A stretch of 5,952 nucleotides of DNA, taken from contig CANGRN010000105.1 in NCBI GenBank assembly GCA_947455695.1, positions 1 to 5,952 on the forward strand, in the 5' to 3' direction. Numbering within the stretch: position 1 is the stretch's first letter; each line of letters starts with the position of its first letter. Of the stretch, positions 1 to 5,909 are shown one piece after another. This DNA comes from Alphaproteobacteria bacterium (GTDB lineage Bacteria > Pseudomonadota > Alphaproteobacteria > Micropepsales > Micropepsaceae). The translations under genes were made by a program, and so were the position numbers. The notes beneath the pieces were generated by a model, which searched no databases, was not told the origin of the DNA, and saw nothing but the letters and a program-made list of their open reading frames with translations.

Positions 1-463
1 CCTCGGCATAGGTGCGATAGGCGATGGGCTGGTCTTCGCAATCGATGTCGCGGCCGATGACGTTGCCCAGCAGGCCGCCGACCACGACGCCGCCGATGGT
101 GGCGCCGGCATTGCCGCGGGACGCCAGGCCGCCGATCAGCCCGCCGGCCAGCGCGCCGAAGATGGTGCCGTTGGTGGCGTTGCCGCGGCGGCAGCTCTCT
201 TCATAGCGGCCCTGCTGGTAATAGGTCGGCGGCGGGGGCGGGGGAGGCGGCGGACCATATTCGCGATCGCGGCGGTCATACCGGTCGCGGTCGCGGATCC
301 GGGTATAGCGGCCGTTGCGGTCGTAGTAGCCGTTATGGTCCGCGTCGCTGTAATAGCCGTCGGGATCGTTGCCGGGCGGCACCCAGCCCGGCTGGGCCGA
401 AGCGGTGCCCGTGATCAGCGTCGCGGCGGCGCAGGCGCTCAGCAGAATTTTCCTGATGGACAT
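1..463 (-). CDS. Secreted glycine-zipper 2TM-domain protein (partial, C-terminus off the left edge)
   Basis: The gene starts at ATG 463 and runs off the left edge after 154 codons. Seen: a signal peptide (residues 1-23, KILL core, likely cleavage ASA|Q); a Tyr/Asp/Asn-rich segment (33-53); an Arg/Asp-rich charged segment (54-69); nine consecutive prolines (71-79); then two GxxxG helices, G103/G107/G111 and G125/G129/G133/G137, ending in GRDID. Cys91 and Cys142 flank the zipper and could form a disulfide. This arrangement is typical of the Rick_17kDa_Anti / glycine-zipper 2TM families, envelope proteins of mostly unknown function. An LSAC sequence at residues 8-11 resembles a lipobox, but the hydrophobic stretch before it is too short, so ordinary signal peptidase I cleavage is more likely. 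AGGGAG at 470-475, six bases before the ATG, supports this start. It lies downstream of, and on the same strand as, the DUF4019 gene. Confidence 0.85.
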   Translation of the reverse strand, partial: MSIRKILLSACAAATLITGTASAQPGWVPPGNDPDGYYSDADHNGYYDRNGRYTRIRDRDRYDRRDREYGPPPPPPPPPTYYQQGRYEESCRRGNATNGTIFGALAGGLIGGLASRGNAGATIGGVVVGGLLGNVIGRDIDCEDQPIAYRTYAE

Positions 464-469
464 GTGTCA

Positions 470-475
470 CTCCCT
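470..475 (-). promoter_or_regulatory. Shine-Dalgarno of the glycine-zipper gene
   Basis: On the minus strand this reads AGGGAG, six bases before the ATG at 461-463. It supports that start for a gene whose C-terminal end is outside the window. Confidence 0.7.
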
Positions 476-518
476 TTTGACGGCGCAAGGCTCGCCTCCC
501 GCGCCTGAACCCCGGCTG

Positions 519-524
519 AATATA
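519..524 (-). promoter_or_regulatory. Possible -10 element for the glycine-zipper gene
   Basis: On the minus strand this reads TATATT, five of six matches to the sigma-70 -10 consensus, about 55 bases before the ATG at 463. No good -35 hexamer lies at 16-19 bases spacing (the best is CAGCGG). The palindrome at 529-543 occupies the would-be spacer. An activator-dependent or operator-controlled promoter is possible, but a chance AT-rich patch cannot be excluded. Confidence 0.3.
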
Positions 525-528
525 TTGG

Positions 529-543
529 GGCCACTTTGTGGCC
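529..543 (-). terminator. Perfect stem-loop between the DUF4019 and glycine-zipper genes (terminator or operator)
   Basis: GGCCAC and GTGGCC form a perfect six-base inverted repeat around a three-base centre, 16 bases after the stop codon of the DUF4019 gene. In the minus direction it is followed by CCAATATATT rather than a clean T-run, so an intrinsic terminator is only weakly supported. Because it sits just upstream of a possible -10 (519-524), it could equally be a protein-binding operator. Confidence 0.35.
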
Positions 544-559
544 GCTGCCGGAATGAAAG

Positions 560-1030
560 TCAGCTTACGGAATAGTCAGTGACCACCCAGCCGCCATTCT
601 CGAAGGACAGGGTGATGGTTTCGACCGCCGAGGCCTTATGCGCGAAAACCGAATCATACTTGATCACCGCGACATTGCTGCGGCTGAGATCGATGGATTT
701 CAGGCCACGGCTGGCCACTGCGCCCAGGGGTTCGCGGCGGGCGCCGGCATCCTTTGCCCAGGCATCGGCTTTCTGACGGTTCTGAAACGCCTTGCCGGCC
801 TCGCTCCAGCTTTGGGCGTAATTCTTGTCGTCCACCAGCACCAGCCATTGCTTGGCCCGGTCGTCGGGCGCGGGCGTGGCGCCGGTGATGGTCTTGGATC
901 CGGTGATGGTGGTTTTCGGAGCCGGCGCGCTGACGGGCGTTGGCGCCGGTTTTTTGACATCTTTTTTGGCTTGGGCAAGCACCGGCATGCCGGAAATCAG
1001 CAGGGCGGCAAGCAGGGTACGAACAAACAT
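560..1030 (-). CDS. Secreted DUF4019-family protein
   Basis: This is a 156-residue protein of unknown function. Seen: a signal peptide (residues 1-21, hydrophobic core LLAALLISGMPVL, likely cleavage AQA|KK); a Lys/Pro/Ala linker (22-56) with a doubled TITG unit; and a C-terminal domain (57-155) with the DUF4019 pattern. That pattern includes A-x-x-W-L-x-L-V-D near 59-67, Y-x-x-S-W at 71-75, an R-x-x-L-G turn (99-103), and a closing E-T-I-T-L then W-V-V-x-D-Y strand pair. The frame extends to an ATG at 1075, but the ATG at 1030 is chosen because it directly precedes the signal peptide and has TGAGG six bases upstream; the extra 15 residues would spoil the signal. The gene starts 63 bases after sdhA on the same strand and may be read through from the sdh promoter. 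Family assignment is from memory of the pattern; its role is unknown, with export past the inner membrane inferred. Confidence 0.85.
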   Translation of the reverse strand: MFVRTLLAALLISGMPVLAQAKKDVKKPAPTPVSAPAPKTTITGSKTITGATPAPDDRAKQWLVLVDDKNYAQSWSEAGKAFQNRQKADAWAKDAGARREPLGAVASRGLKSIDLSRSNVAVIKYDSVFAHKASAVETITLSFENGGWVVTDYSVS

Positions 1031-1036
1031 GGGAGG

Positions 1037-1041
1037 CCTCA
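1037..1041 (-). promoter_or_regulatory. Shine-Dalgarno deciding the start of the DUF4019 gene
   Basis: On the minus strand this reads TGAGG, six bases upstream of the ATG at 1028-1030. It favours this start over the upstream in-frame ATG at 1075. Confidence 0.6.
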
Positions 1042-1093
1042 AATATGCGCAATCTATCGCAGGGATAACGCGCAAGGCCGCGTCGGGTTCAGT

Positions 1094-2881
1094 TCAATAG
1101 GTGCGGGCCTTGGGCTTGATGTATTCGACATCGCTGGTGAGCGTGTAGGTGTGCACCGGGCGGTAGTCGATCTTGGTCCGGCCCGTCTCGACATCCAGCC
1201 AGGTGAGGGTGTGCTTCATCCAGTTTTCGTCGTCGCGATTGGAATAATCCTCGCGGGCATGGGCGCCGCGGCTTTCCAGCCGGTTGACCGCGCCGGCCAC
1301 TGTCACCACCGCCTGCTGGATCAGGTTGTCGAACTCCAGTGTCTCCACCAGGTCGGTGTTCCAGATCATGGAACGGTCGGTGATGCCGATATCGCCGCGC
1401 TGGGCATAGATGTCGCTGACGCGCTTGAGTCCCTGTGACAGGGTATCGCCGGTGCGGAACACCGCGGCGTCTTCCTGCATGGCCTTCTGCATCGCCAGCC
1501 GCATCACCGCCGTGGGCGTGCCGCCCTTGGCATTGCGGAAGCGGTCGAAGCGGGCCATGGCCTCGTCGCCGGCATTCTTCTGCAATTCCTGATGCGTCCG
1601 CACGCCCTGCAGCGACTTGGCGGCCTGCACACCGGCGGCCTTGCCGAACACCACAAGATCGATCAGCGAATTGGAGCCCAGGCGATTGGCGCCATGCACC
1701 GAGACGCAGGCCGCTTCGCCCACCGCCATCAGGCCCGGCACCACCGTGTCGGGATTGCCGCCGGTCAGGGTCAGCGCCTCGCCGGTATAGGCGCAGGGAA
1801 TGCCGCCCATGTTGTAATGCACCGTCGGCAGCACCGGGATCGGTTCCTTGGTGACGTCGACGCCCGCGAAGATGCGCGCCGATTCCGAAATGCCCGGCAA
1901 CCGCTCATGGATGATCTTGGGATCCAGATGTGACAGGTGCAGGTGAATATGGTCCTTGCCGGGACCGACGCCGCGGCCTTCGCGGATCTCGATGGTCATG
2001 GCGCGGGAAACGACATCGCGTGACGCCAGGTCCTTGGCGTTGGGGGCATAGCGCTCCATGAAGCGCTCGCCTTCCGAATTGGTCAGATAGCCGCCTTCGC
2101 CGCGCACGCCTTCGGTGATCAGCACGCCGGCGCCGAAGATGCCGGTGGGATGGAACTGCACGAACTCCATGTCCTGCAGCGGCAGGCCGGCGCGCAGCAC
2201 CATGGCATTGCCATCGCCGGTCTGGGTGTGGGCGCCGGTGCAGCTCAAATACGAGCGGCCATAGCCGCCGGTCGCCATGATCACCTGGTGGGCGCGGAAG
2301 CGGTGGATGACGCCGTCATCCAGGTTCCAGGCCATCACGCCGCGGCAGGCGCCGTTTTCCATGATCAGATCGAGCGCGAAATACTCGATGAAGAAATTGA
2401 CTTCATGCTTCACGCACTGGCCGTACAGGGTGTGCAGCATGGCATGGCCGGTGCGGTCGGCGGCGGCGCAGGTGCGCTGCACGATGCCCTGGCCGTAGTT
2501 GCTGGTCATGCCGCCAAAGGCGCGCTGGTAGATCTTGCCTTCATCGGTGCGGCTGAAGGGCATGCCGAAATGCTCCAGCTCGTACACCGCCTCCGGGGCG
2601 TTGCGGCACAGATATTCGATGGAGTCCTGGTCGCCCAGCCAGTCCGAACCCTTGACGGTGTCGTACATGTGCCAGCGCCAGTTATCCTCGCCCATGTTGC
2701 CCAGCGATGCGGCCACGCCGCCTTGCGCCGCCACCGTGTGGCTGCGGGTGGGAAACACCTTGGTGATGCAGGCGGTCTTGAGGCCTTGCAGGGCGCATTC
2801 CAGCGTCGCGCGAAGTCCTGCGCCACCGGCGCCGACAACGACGACGTCGAAGGTGTGGTCAACGATGGTATAGGCGGGCAT
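1094..2881 (-). CDS. sdhA: Succinate dehydrogenase flavoprotein subunit
   Basis: This subunit oxidises succinate to fumarate and passes electrons through covalent FAD to the iron-sulphur subunit of respiratory complex II, on the cytoplasmic side of the inner membrane. At 595 residues it has the full family length. Visible: the dinucleotide-binding G17-x-G19-x-x-G22; the SHT-x-A-A-Q-G-G segment with His48, the expected site of covalent FAD attachment; the H244-P-T-G active-site loop; Arg288, the likely proton-transfer arginine; His355 in HYNMGG; and Arg400 in [10 protein letters not shown], a substrate-binding residue by analogy with E. coli SdhA. The C-terminal domain ends in the usual DVEYIKP-type tail. 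The ATG at 2881 has AAAAGG eight bases upstream and lies 24 bases after sdhD. No key residue is missing. No sdhB follows, and I see no strong terminator after the stop codon. Confidence 0.98.
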   Translation of the reverse strand: MPAYTIVDHTFDVVVVGAGGAGLRATLECALQGLKTACITKVFPTRSHTVAAQGGVAASLGNMGEDNWRWHMYDTVKGSDWLGDQDSIEYLCRNAPEAVYELEHFGMPFSRTDEGKIYQRAFGGMTSNYGQGIVQRTCAAADRTGHAMLHTLYGQCVKHEVNFFIEYFALDLIMENGACRGVMAWNLDDGVIHRFRAHQVIMATGGYGRSYLSCTGAHTQTGDGNAMVLRAGLPLQDMEFVQFHPTGIFGAGVLITEGVRGEGGYLTNSEGERFMERYAPNAKDLASRDVVSRAMTIEIREGRGVGPGKDHIHLHLSHLDPKIIHERLPGISESARIFAGVDVTKEPIPVLPTVHYNMGGIPCAYTGEALTLTGGNPDTVVPGLMAVGEAACVSVHGANRLGSNSLIDLVVFGKAAGVQAAKSLQGVRTHQELQKNAGDEAMARFDRFRNAKGGTPTAVMRLAMQKAMQEDAAVFRTGDTLSQGLKRVSDIYAQRGDIGITDRSMIWNTDLVETLEFDNLIQQAVVTVAGAVNRLESRGAHAREDYSNRDDENWMKHTLTWLDVETGRTKIDYRPVHTYTLTSDVEYIKPKARTY

Positions 2882-2905
2882 GAACGTTACCTTTTGAAGA
2901 GGGCC

Positions 2906-3286
2906 CTATAAGGCGGCGATGCGGACGATCGCGAAGATGCAGGTCGCCGTGATGGCGATGACGGAGAAGCGGATCGCCAGCATCAGGAAAATCTTGGTGC
3001 CGGGTGTGTGGATGTAATCGTCCACCACCACCTGCAGCCCCAGATAGGCATGCCACAGCGAGAAGGCGACGAACCCGCCCATCAGGATCGCGTTCCAGGG
3101 ATGGGCCAGGAACTGCAGGGCGGTGACTTCGCTGGTGCCGGCCAGGCCCAGCATGACATAGCCGAACCACAGGGATAGCGGGATCAGCGCCACCGAGGTG
3201 ACGCGCTCATGCCAGAAATGGCCGGTGCCCGAATGGGACGAGCCCATGCCGCGAACTTTGTGCAGCGGCGTTTCCGCGGAATTCAT
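2906..3286 (-). CDS. sdhD: Succinate dehydrogenase membrane anchor subunit
   Basis: A 126-residue hydrophobic anchor that, with SdhC, holds haem b and the ubiquinone site of complex II in the inner membrane. Three membrane helices are visible at about 28-50, 62-88 and 97-123. The N-terminus has the V-R-G-M-G-S-x-H-S-G-T-G-H-F-W motif typical of alphaproteobacterial SdhD. His79 in WHAYLG aligns with the haem ligand His71 of E. coli SdhD, and Asp90-Tyr91 with its quinone-site Asp82-Tyr83 at identical spacing. The start overlaps the sdhC stop as ATGA, and GGAGGA lies eight bases upstream inside sdhC, which predicts translational coupling. It is followed after 24 bases by sdhA. Confidence 0.95.
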   Translation of the reverse strand: MNSAETPLHKVRGMGSSHSGTGHFWHERVTSVALIPLSLWFGYVMLGLAGTSEVTALQFLAHPWNAILMGGFVAFSLWHAYLGLQVVVDDYIHTPGTKIFLMLAIRFSVIAITATCIFAIVRIAAL

Positions 3287-3705
3287 CGCAAATATCCTCC
3301 GTGACCGGTCCAGGCGAGGGCGAAGATGGCCACCGCGATCACGATGGAGCCGACCAGGATCATCATGCTGTTGCGCTCGGCCAGGCCCTTTTCAAAGCCA
3401 TAACCCAGGTCCCAGGCCAGGTGCCGGATGCCGTTGAGGAAGTGGTAGACGAGCGACCAGGTCAGGCCGAACACAACCAGCAGGCCAATGGGCGTGTCTG
3501 ACACGTCGTGAAAGCTGTGCCAGCCCTCCGGTCCGTTGGAGATCGACACCAGCCACCAGGCAAGGATCACCGCACCCACAGACAGGCCGATACCGGTGGC
3601 GCGATGGGTGATGGACGTCGCCATCGTGACCGGCCAGCGATAGATGGTGAGGTGGGGAGAAAGTGGACGCGTGGCCTGGGCCGGTTTTTGCGGATTGTCC
3701 GCCAT
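3283..3705 (-). CDS. sdhC: Succinate dehydrogenase cytochrome b556 subunit
   Basis: A 140-residue membrane subunit of complex II, first gene of the operon. Seen: the RPLSPHLTIYRWP N-terminal signature; S31-I-T-H34-R35, matching quinone-site Ser27 and Arg31 of E. coli SdhC; the H88-F-L-N-G-I-R-H95 signature, with His88 as axial haem ligand by comparison with E. coli His84; and three membrane helices at about 36-56, 71-91 and 113-133. The frame continues to an ATG at 3771, but the start at 3705 is chosen for three reasons. It has GGAAGG six bases upstream, it gives the usual family length and N-terminus, and the sdh promoter at 3744-3771 lies within the longer frame, which would place the upstream ATG ahead of the transcript. 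Confidence 0.96.
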   Translation of the reverse strand: MADNPQKPAQATRPLSPHLTIYRWPVTMATSITHRATGIGLSVGAVILAWWLVSISNGPEGWHSFHDVSDTPIGLLVVFGLTWSLVYHFLNGIRHLAWDLGYGFEKGLAERNSMMILVGSIVIAVAIFALAWTGHGGYLR

Positions 3706-3711
3706 GAAAAG

Positions 3712-3717
3712 CCTTCC
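3712..3717 (-). promoter_or_regulatory. Shine-Dalgarno deciding the sdhC start
   Basis: On the minus strand this reads GGAAGG, six bases before the ATG at 3703-3705. It selects that start over the in-frame ATG at 3771. Confidence 0.75.
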
Positions 3718-3743
3718 GGAGGTCGTGGGCGAGATTGGCGGGG

Positions 3744-3771
3744 AGTTTAGGGGTGCGGAACCTCCAGTCAA
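3744..3771 (-). promoter_or_regulatory. Sigma-70-type promoter of the sdhCDA operon
   Basis: On the minus strand, TTGACT (3766-3771, five of six consensus matches) and TAAACT (3744-3749, four of six) are separated by 16 bases. Transcription would start near 3736-3738, leaving a leader of about 32 bases before the sdhC ATG at 3705. This is the best promoter-like match I found in the divergent spacer. A palindrome abuts its -35 (3772-3786). Confidence 0.65.
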
Positions 3772-3786
3772 CCGCGCTTTGCGCGG
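3772..3786. repeat. Perfect palindrome next to the sdh -35 box (possible operator)
   Basis: CCGCGC and GCGCGG form a perfect six-base inverted repeat around TTT. The repeat abuts the upstream edge of the sdhC -35 hexamer and sits 54 bases before the divergent gene at 3841. This position suits a regulator of the sdh operon or of both directions. In GC-rich DNA a short GC palindrome can also arise by chance, and no known regulator motif is recognised in it. Confidence 0.4.
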
Positions 3787-3840
3787 GTCCGCACTCGCTT
3801 TGGGGCGCGGCTTGCGGCAAATTCGCGGTCACGGGGGCAA

Positions 3841-5244
3841 ATGCGCGAATCAACGGTGAATAGCAGGGCCTGGCTGGCCATTCCGGTCGAGGGCATCGCT
3901 GTCCCGGCAGTGGGGATGGCGCTGCTCAGCCTCATGTTCCTGTCGGCCGCCCTGTGGAACGGCTTTCCGCTGATTTTCTACGACACCGGCGCCTACCTGC
4001 TGGAGGGGCTGGGCCACATCTTCCTGGTCGAGCGCGCCCCGGTCTATGCCGAGCTGCTGTTCCTGGCGGGCGGCAATTTCAGCCTGTGGCCGATCGTGGT
4101 GCTGCAGGCGCTGATGACCAGCTACCTCATCCTGGAAGTGGCCCGCGCCGAGGTTCCGGGCCTGACCCTTCGCGGCCTCCTCGTGATCGGCGCAGCGCTC
4201 AGCCTTCTGACCGGAATCGCCTGGTATGTGGGGCAGGTCGAGCCGGACATCTTCACCCCGGTAGTGATCCTGGGCGCTTGGCTGCTGATGTTTCGCTCCG
4301 GCCGGCTGGGCAAGGCGCGGCTGCGCTGGATCATCGGGCTGACGGGGCTGGCGGTGGCCTGCCATCCCTCGCATCTGGGTCTGATCGGCGGGCTTTTGCT
4401 GTGCGCCGCGCTGCTCAAGCTGCTGGCGCGCTGGGGCCTGCCCAGGCCCGACCTGAAACGCGGCCTGATCGGGCTGGTCACCGGCATCGCCCTCATCGTG
4501 GTGGGCAACTTCGCACTCACCGGCAACCTGTTCATCAGCAAATCGGGATCGGTGTTCGTGTTCGCGCGCCTGATGCAGGACGGCATCGTCAAGCGGCTGC
4601 TGCAGGATACCTGTCCGCCGCAAGGCGATATCAACTGGCGTCTGTGCGAATACAAGAACCGGCTGGCGACCAGCGCCAATGGCTGGCTGTGGGGCGCGGG
4701 CAGCGGCTTTCATGCGCTGGGCGGCTTCACCAGCAAGACCCAGCAGCAGGAAGACGGCCGCATCATCGTCGAAAGCCTCAAGCGCTATCCGATGATGCAT
4801 TTGCGCGCCGCGGTCTATGACTCGCTGCTGCAATTCCTGCAATTCAAGACCGGCGACGGCATCGAGCCGCAACTGTCCATCGTGGAACCGAATTTCCGTC
4901 GCATGATCCCCGAACAGTTGCCCGCCTATCTGAAGGCGCGCCAGCAGCATGGGCTGATCCGCTTCAAGGTCCTGAACCTGATCCATGTGCCGGTGGGGGC
5001 GATGTCGGTGCTGGGGATGCTTTTGCTGCTCCAGCATGCAGGGCTGCGCCGCGCCTGGGACCAGGCCAGCCTGCCGGCGCTGGTGCTGCTGGGGCTGGTG
5101 GGCAATGCCATCATCTGCGGCACCTTTTCCAACCCCCATGATCGTTACCAGTCCCGGGTGATCTGGCTGCCGGCCCTGGTGCTGCTGCTGGCGGTGGCGC
5201 GGGACCGGCGTGCGTTGCAACCCGTCGCAGAATCCGGCACTTAG
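3841..5244 (+). CDS. Polytopic membrane protein of unknown function, GT-C glycosyltransferase-like
   Basis: A 467-residue inner-membrane protein that I recognise only as a conserved proteobacterial hypothetical type, not a named gene. Seen: about nine or ten hydrophobic helices, roughly 18-40, 82-101, 110-128, 135-150, 163-196 (one or two), 207-226, 376-398, 408-427 and 438-453; and a large soluble stretch, 228-375, with Cys258 and Cys269 that could pair. Recurrent-looking motifs are NGFPLIFYDTGAY (40-52, Asp48), W-Y-V-G-Q-V-E-P-D (128-136), CHPSHLG (174-180) and PHDRYQSR (432-439). An acidic residue just after the first helix plus many helices recalls GT-C lipid-linked sugar transferases, but no substrate can be assigned. 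The ATG at 3841 is the first possible start in this frame after the stop at 3748-3750, though its Shine-Dalgarno (GGGGG, three bases away) is poor. It sits four bases before rpe and is divergent from sdhC. Confidence 0.85.
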   Translation: MRESTVNSRAWLAIPVEGIAVPAVGMALLSLMFLSAALWNGFPLIFYDTGAYLLEGLGHIFLVERAPVYAELLFLAGGNFSLWPIVVLQALMTSYLILEVARAEVPGLTLRGLLVIGAALSLLTGIAWYVGQVEPDIFTPVVILGAWLLMFRSGRLGKARLRWIIGLTGLAVACHPSHLGLIGGLLLCAALLKLLARWGLPRPDLKRGLIGLVTGIALIVVGNFALTGNLFISKSGSVFVFARLMQDGIVKRLLQDTCPPQGDINWRLCEYKNRLATSANGWLWGAGSGFHALGGFTSKTQQQEDGRIIVESLKRYPMMHLRAAVYDSLLQFLQFKTGDGIEPQLSIVEPNFRRMIPEQLPAYLKARQQHGLIRFKVLNLIHVPVGAMSVLGMLLLLQHAGLRRAWDQASLPALVLLGLVGNAIICGTFSNPHDRYQSRVIWLPALVLLLAVARDRRALQPVAESGT

Positions 5245-5248
5245 CCTT

Positions 5249-5908
5249 ATGGCCCAGCCCGTCCGCATCGCGCCGTCCATCCTCTCCGCCGACTTTTCCA
5301 GGCTCGGCGCGGAAATCGAGGCTATCGAGGCGGCGGGCGCCGACTGGATTCATGTCGATGTGATGGACGGTCACTTTGTCCCCAACATCACCATCGGACC
5401 CCAGGTGGTGAAGGCGCTGCGGCCCCATGCCAAAAAGCCCTTCGATGTGCATCTGATGATCTCGCCGGTGGACCCGTACCTGGACGCTTTTGCGGAGGCG
5501 GGGGCCGATGGGCTGACAGTTCATCCCGAAGCCGGACCACATGTTCATCGCACCCTTCAGCACATCCGCAAGCTGGGCAAGAAAGCCGGTGTGGTGCTCA
5601 ATCCCGGCACGCCGGTGGATGCGCTCGACAACCTGATGGACCTGGTGGACCTGATCCTGGTCATGAGCGTCAATCCCGGTTTCGGCGGCCAGAGCTTCAT
5701 CGAAAGCCAGCTCAAGAAAATCGAAGCCGCGCGCAAGCGCATCGATGCCACCGGCCGCGATATCGCGCTGGAAGTGGATGGCGGCATCACTCCAGCAACG
5801 GCAAAACGCGCCATTGCCGCCGGCGCCACCGTGCTGGTGGCGGGCACAGCGGTGTTCCAGGGCGGGCCGTCGCAATATGCGGCAAATATTCAAGCGCTGA
5901 GGGGCTGA
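5249..5908 (+). CDS. rpe: Ribulose-phosphate 3-epimerase
   Basis: Interconverts ribulose 5-phosphate and xylulose 5-phosphate in the cytoplasmic pentose phosphate (and Calvin) pathway. The 219-residue length is normal for this TIM-barrel family. Visible: APSILSADF with Ser10; H35-V-D37-V-M-D-G; H68 in DVHLM; MSVNPGFGGQ (139-148); E-V-D177-G-G-I (175-180); and VAGTAVF (197-203), a phosphate-binding strand. His35, Asp37, His68 and Asp177 are the expected metal ligands, with the two aspartates as the acid/base pair. The frame extends back to an ATG at 5210, but the ATG at 5249 directly precedes the conserved RIAPSILSADF start. It follows the membrane-protein stop by four bases and has no clear Shine-Dalgarno, so translation is probably coupled to that gene. 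Confidence 0.97.
   Translation: MAQPVRIAPSILSADFSRLGAEIEAIEAAGADWIHVDVMDGHFVPNITIGPQVVKALRPHAKKPFDVHLMISPVDPYLDAFAEAGADGLTVHPEAGPHVHRTLQHIRKLGKKAGVVLNPGTPVDALDNLMDLVDLILVMSVNPGFGGQSFIESQLKKIEAARKRIDATGRDIALEVDGGITPATAKRAIAAGATVLVAGTAVFQGGPSQYAANIQALRG
5899..5904 (+). promoter_or_regulatory. Shine-Dalgarno for the reading frame after rpe
   Basis: GAGGGG lies inside the last codons of rpe, five bases before the GTG at 5910. It is the main support for a gene starting there. Confidence 0.5.
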
Positions 5909-5909
5909 C

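Noticed and set aside
434..463. Lipoprotein signal (LSAC at residues 8-11) in the glycine-zipper protein
   Set aside because: The hydrophobic stretch before the cysteine is too short for a normal lipoprotein signal, and a clear ASA|Q site follows at residue 23.
1068..1083. Weak hairpin (ACGCG / CGCGT, six-base loop) soon after the sdhA stop as a terminator
   Set aside because: The stem is only five pairs and is followed by TATCCC with no T-run, so it is not distinguishable from chance in GC-rich sequence.
638..1438. Plus-strand reading frame (266 codons) across the DUF4019 gene and the end of sdhA
   Set aside because: It spans two genes on the other strand and their intergenic gap, and shows no domain.
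2150..2911. Plus-strand reading frame (253 codons) antisense to sdhA
   Set aside because: sdhA is certain on the opposite strand. The antisense product is His/Ala/Val-rich low complexity, an effect of high GC at codon position three.
3706..3771. Longer sdhC start at the ATG at 3771
   Set aside because: The extension covers the promoter, has a Pro/Ser-rich non-conserved sequence, and the ATG at 3705 has a better ribosome-binding site and family-like N-terminus.
3850..5280. Long minus-strand reading frame (476 codons) opposite the membrane-protein gene
   Set aside because: It lies almost wholly antisense to a credible membrane protein. Its product is Gln/His/Arg/Ala-rich with no domain, as expected from the complement of GC-rich codons.
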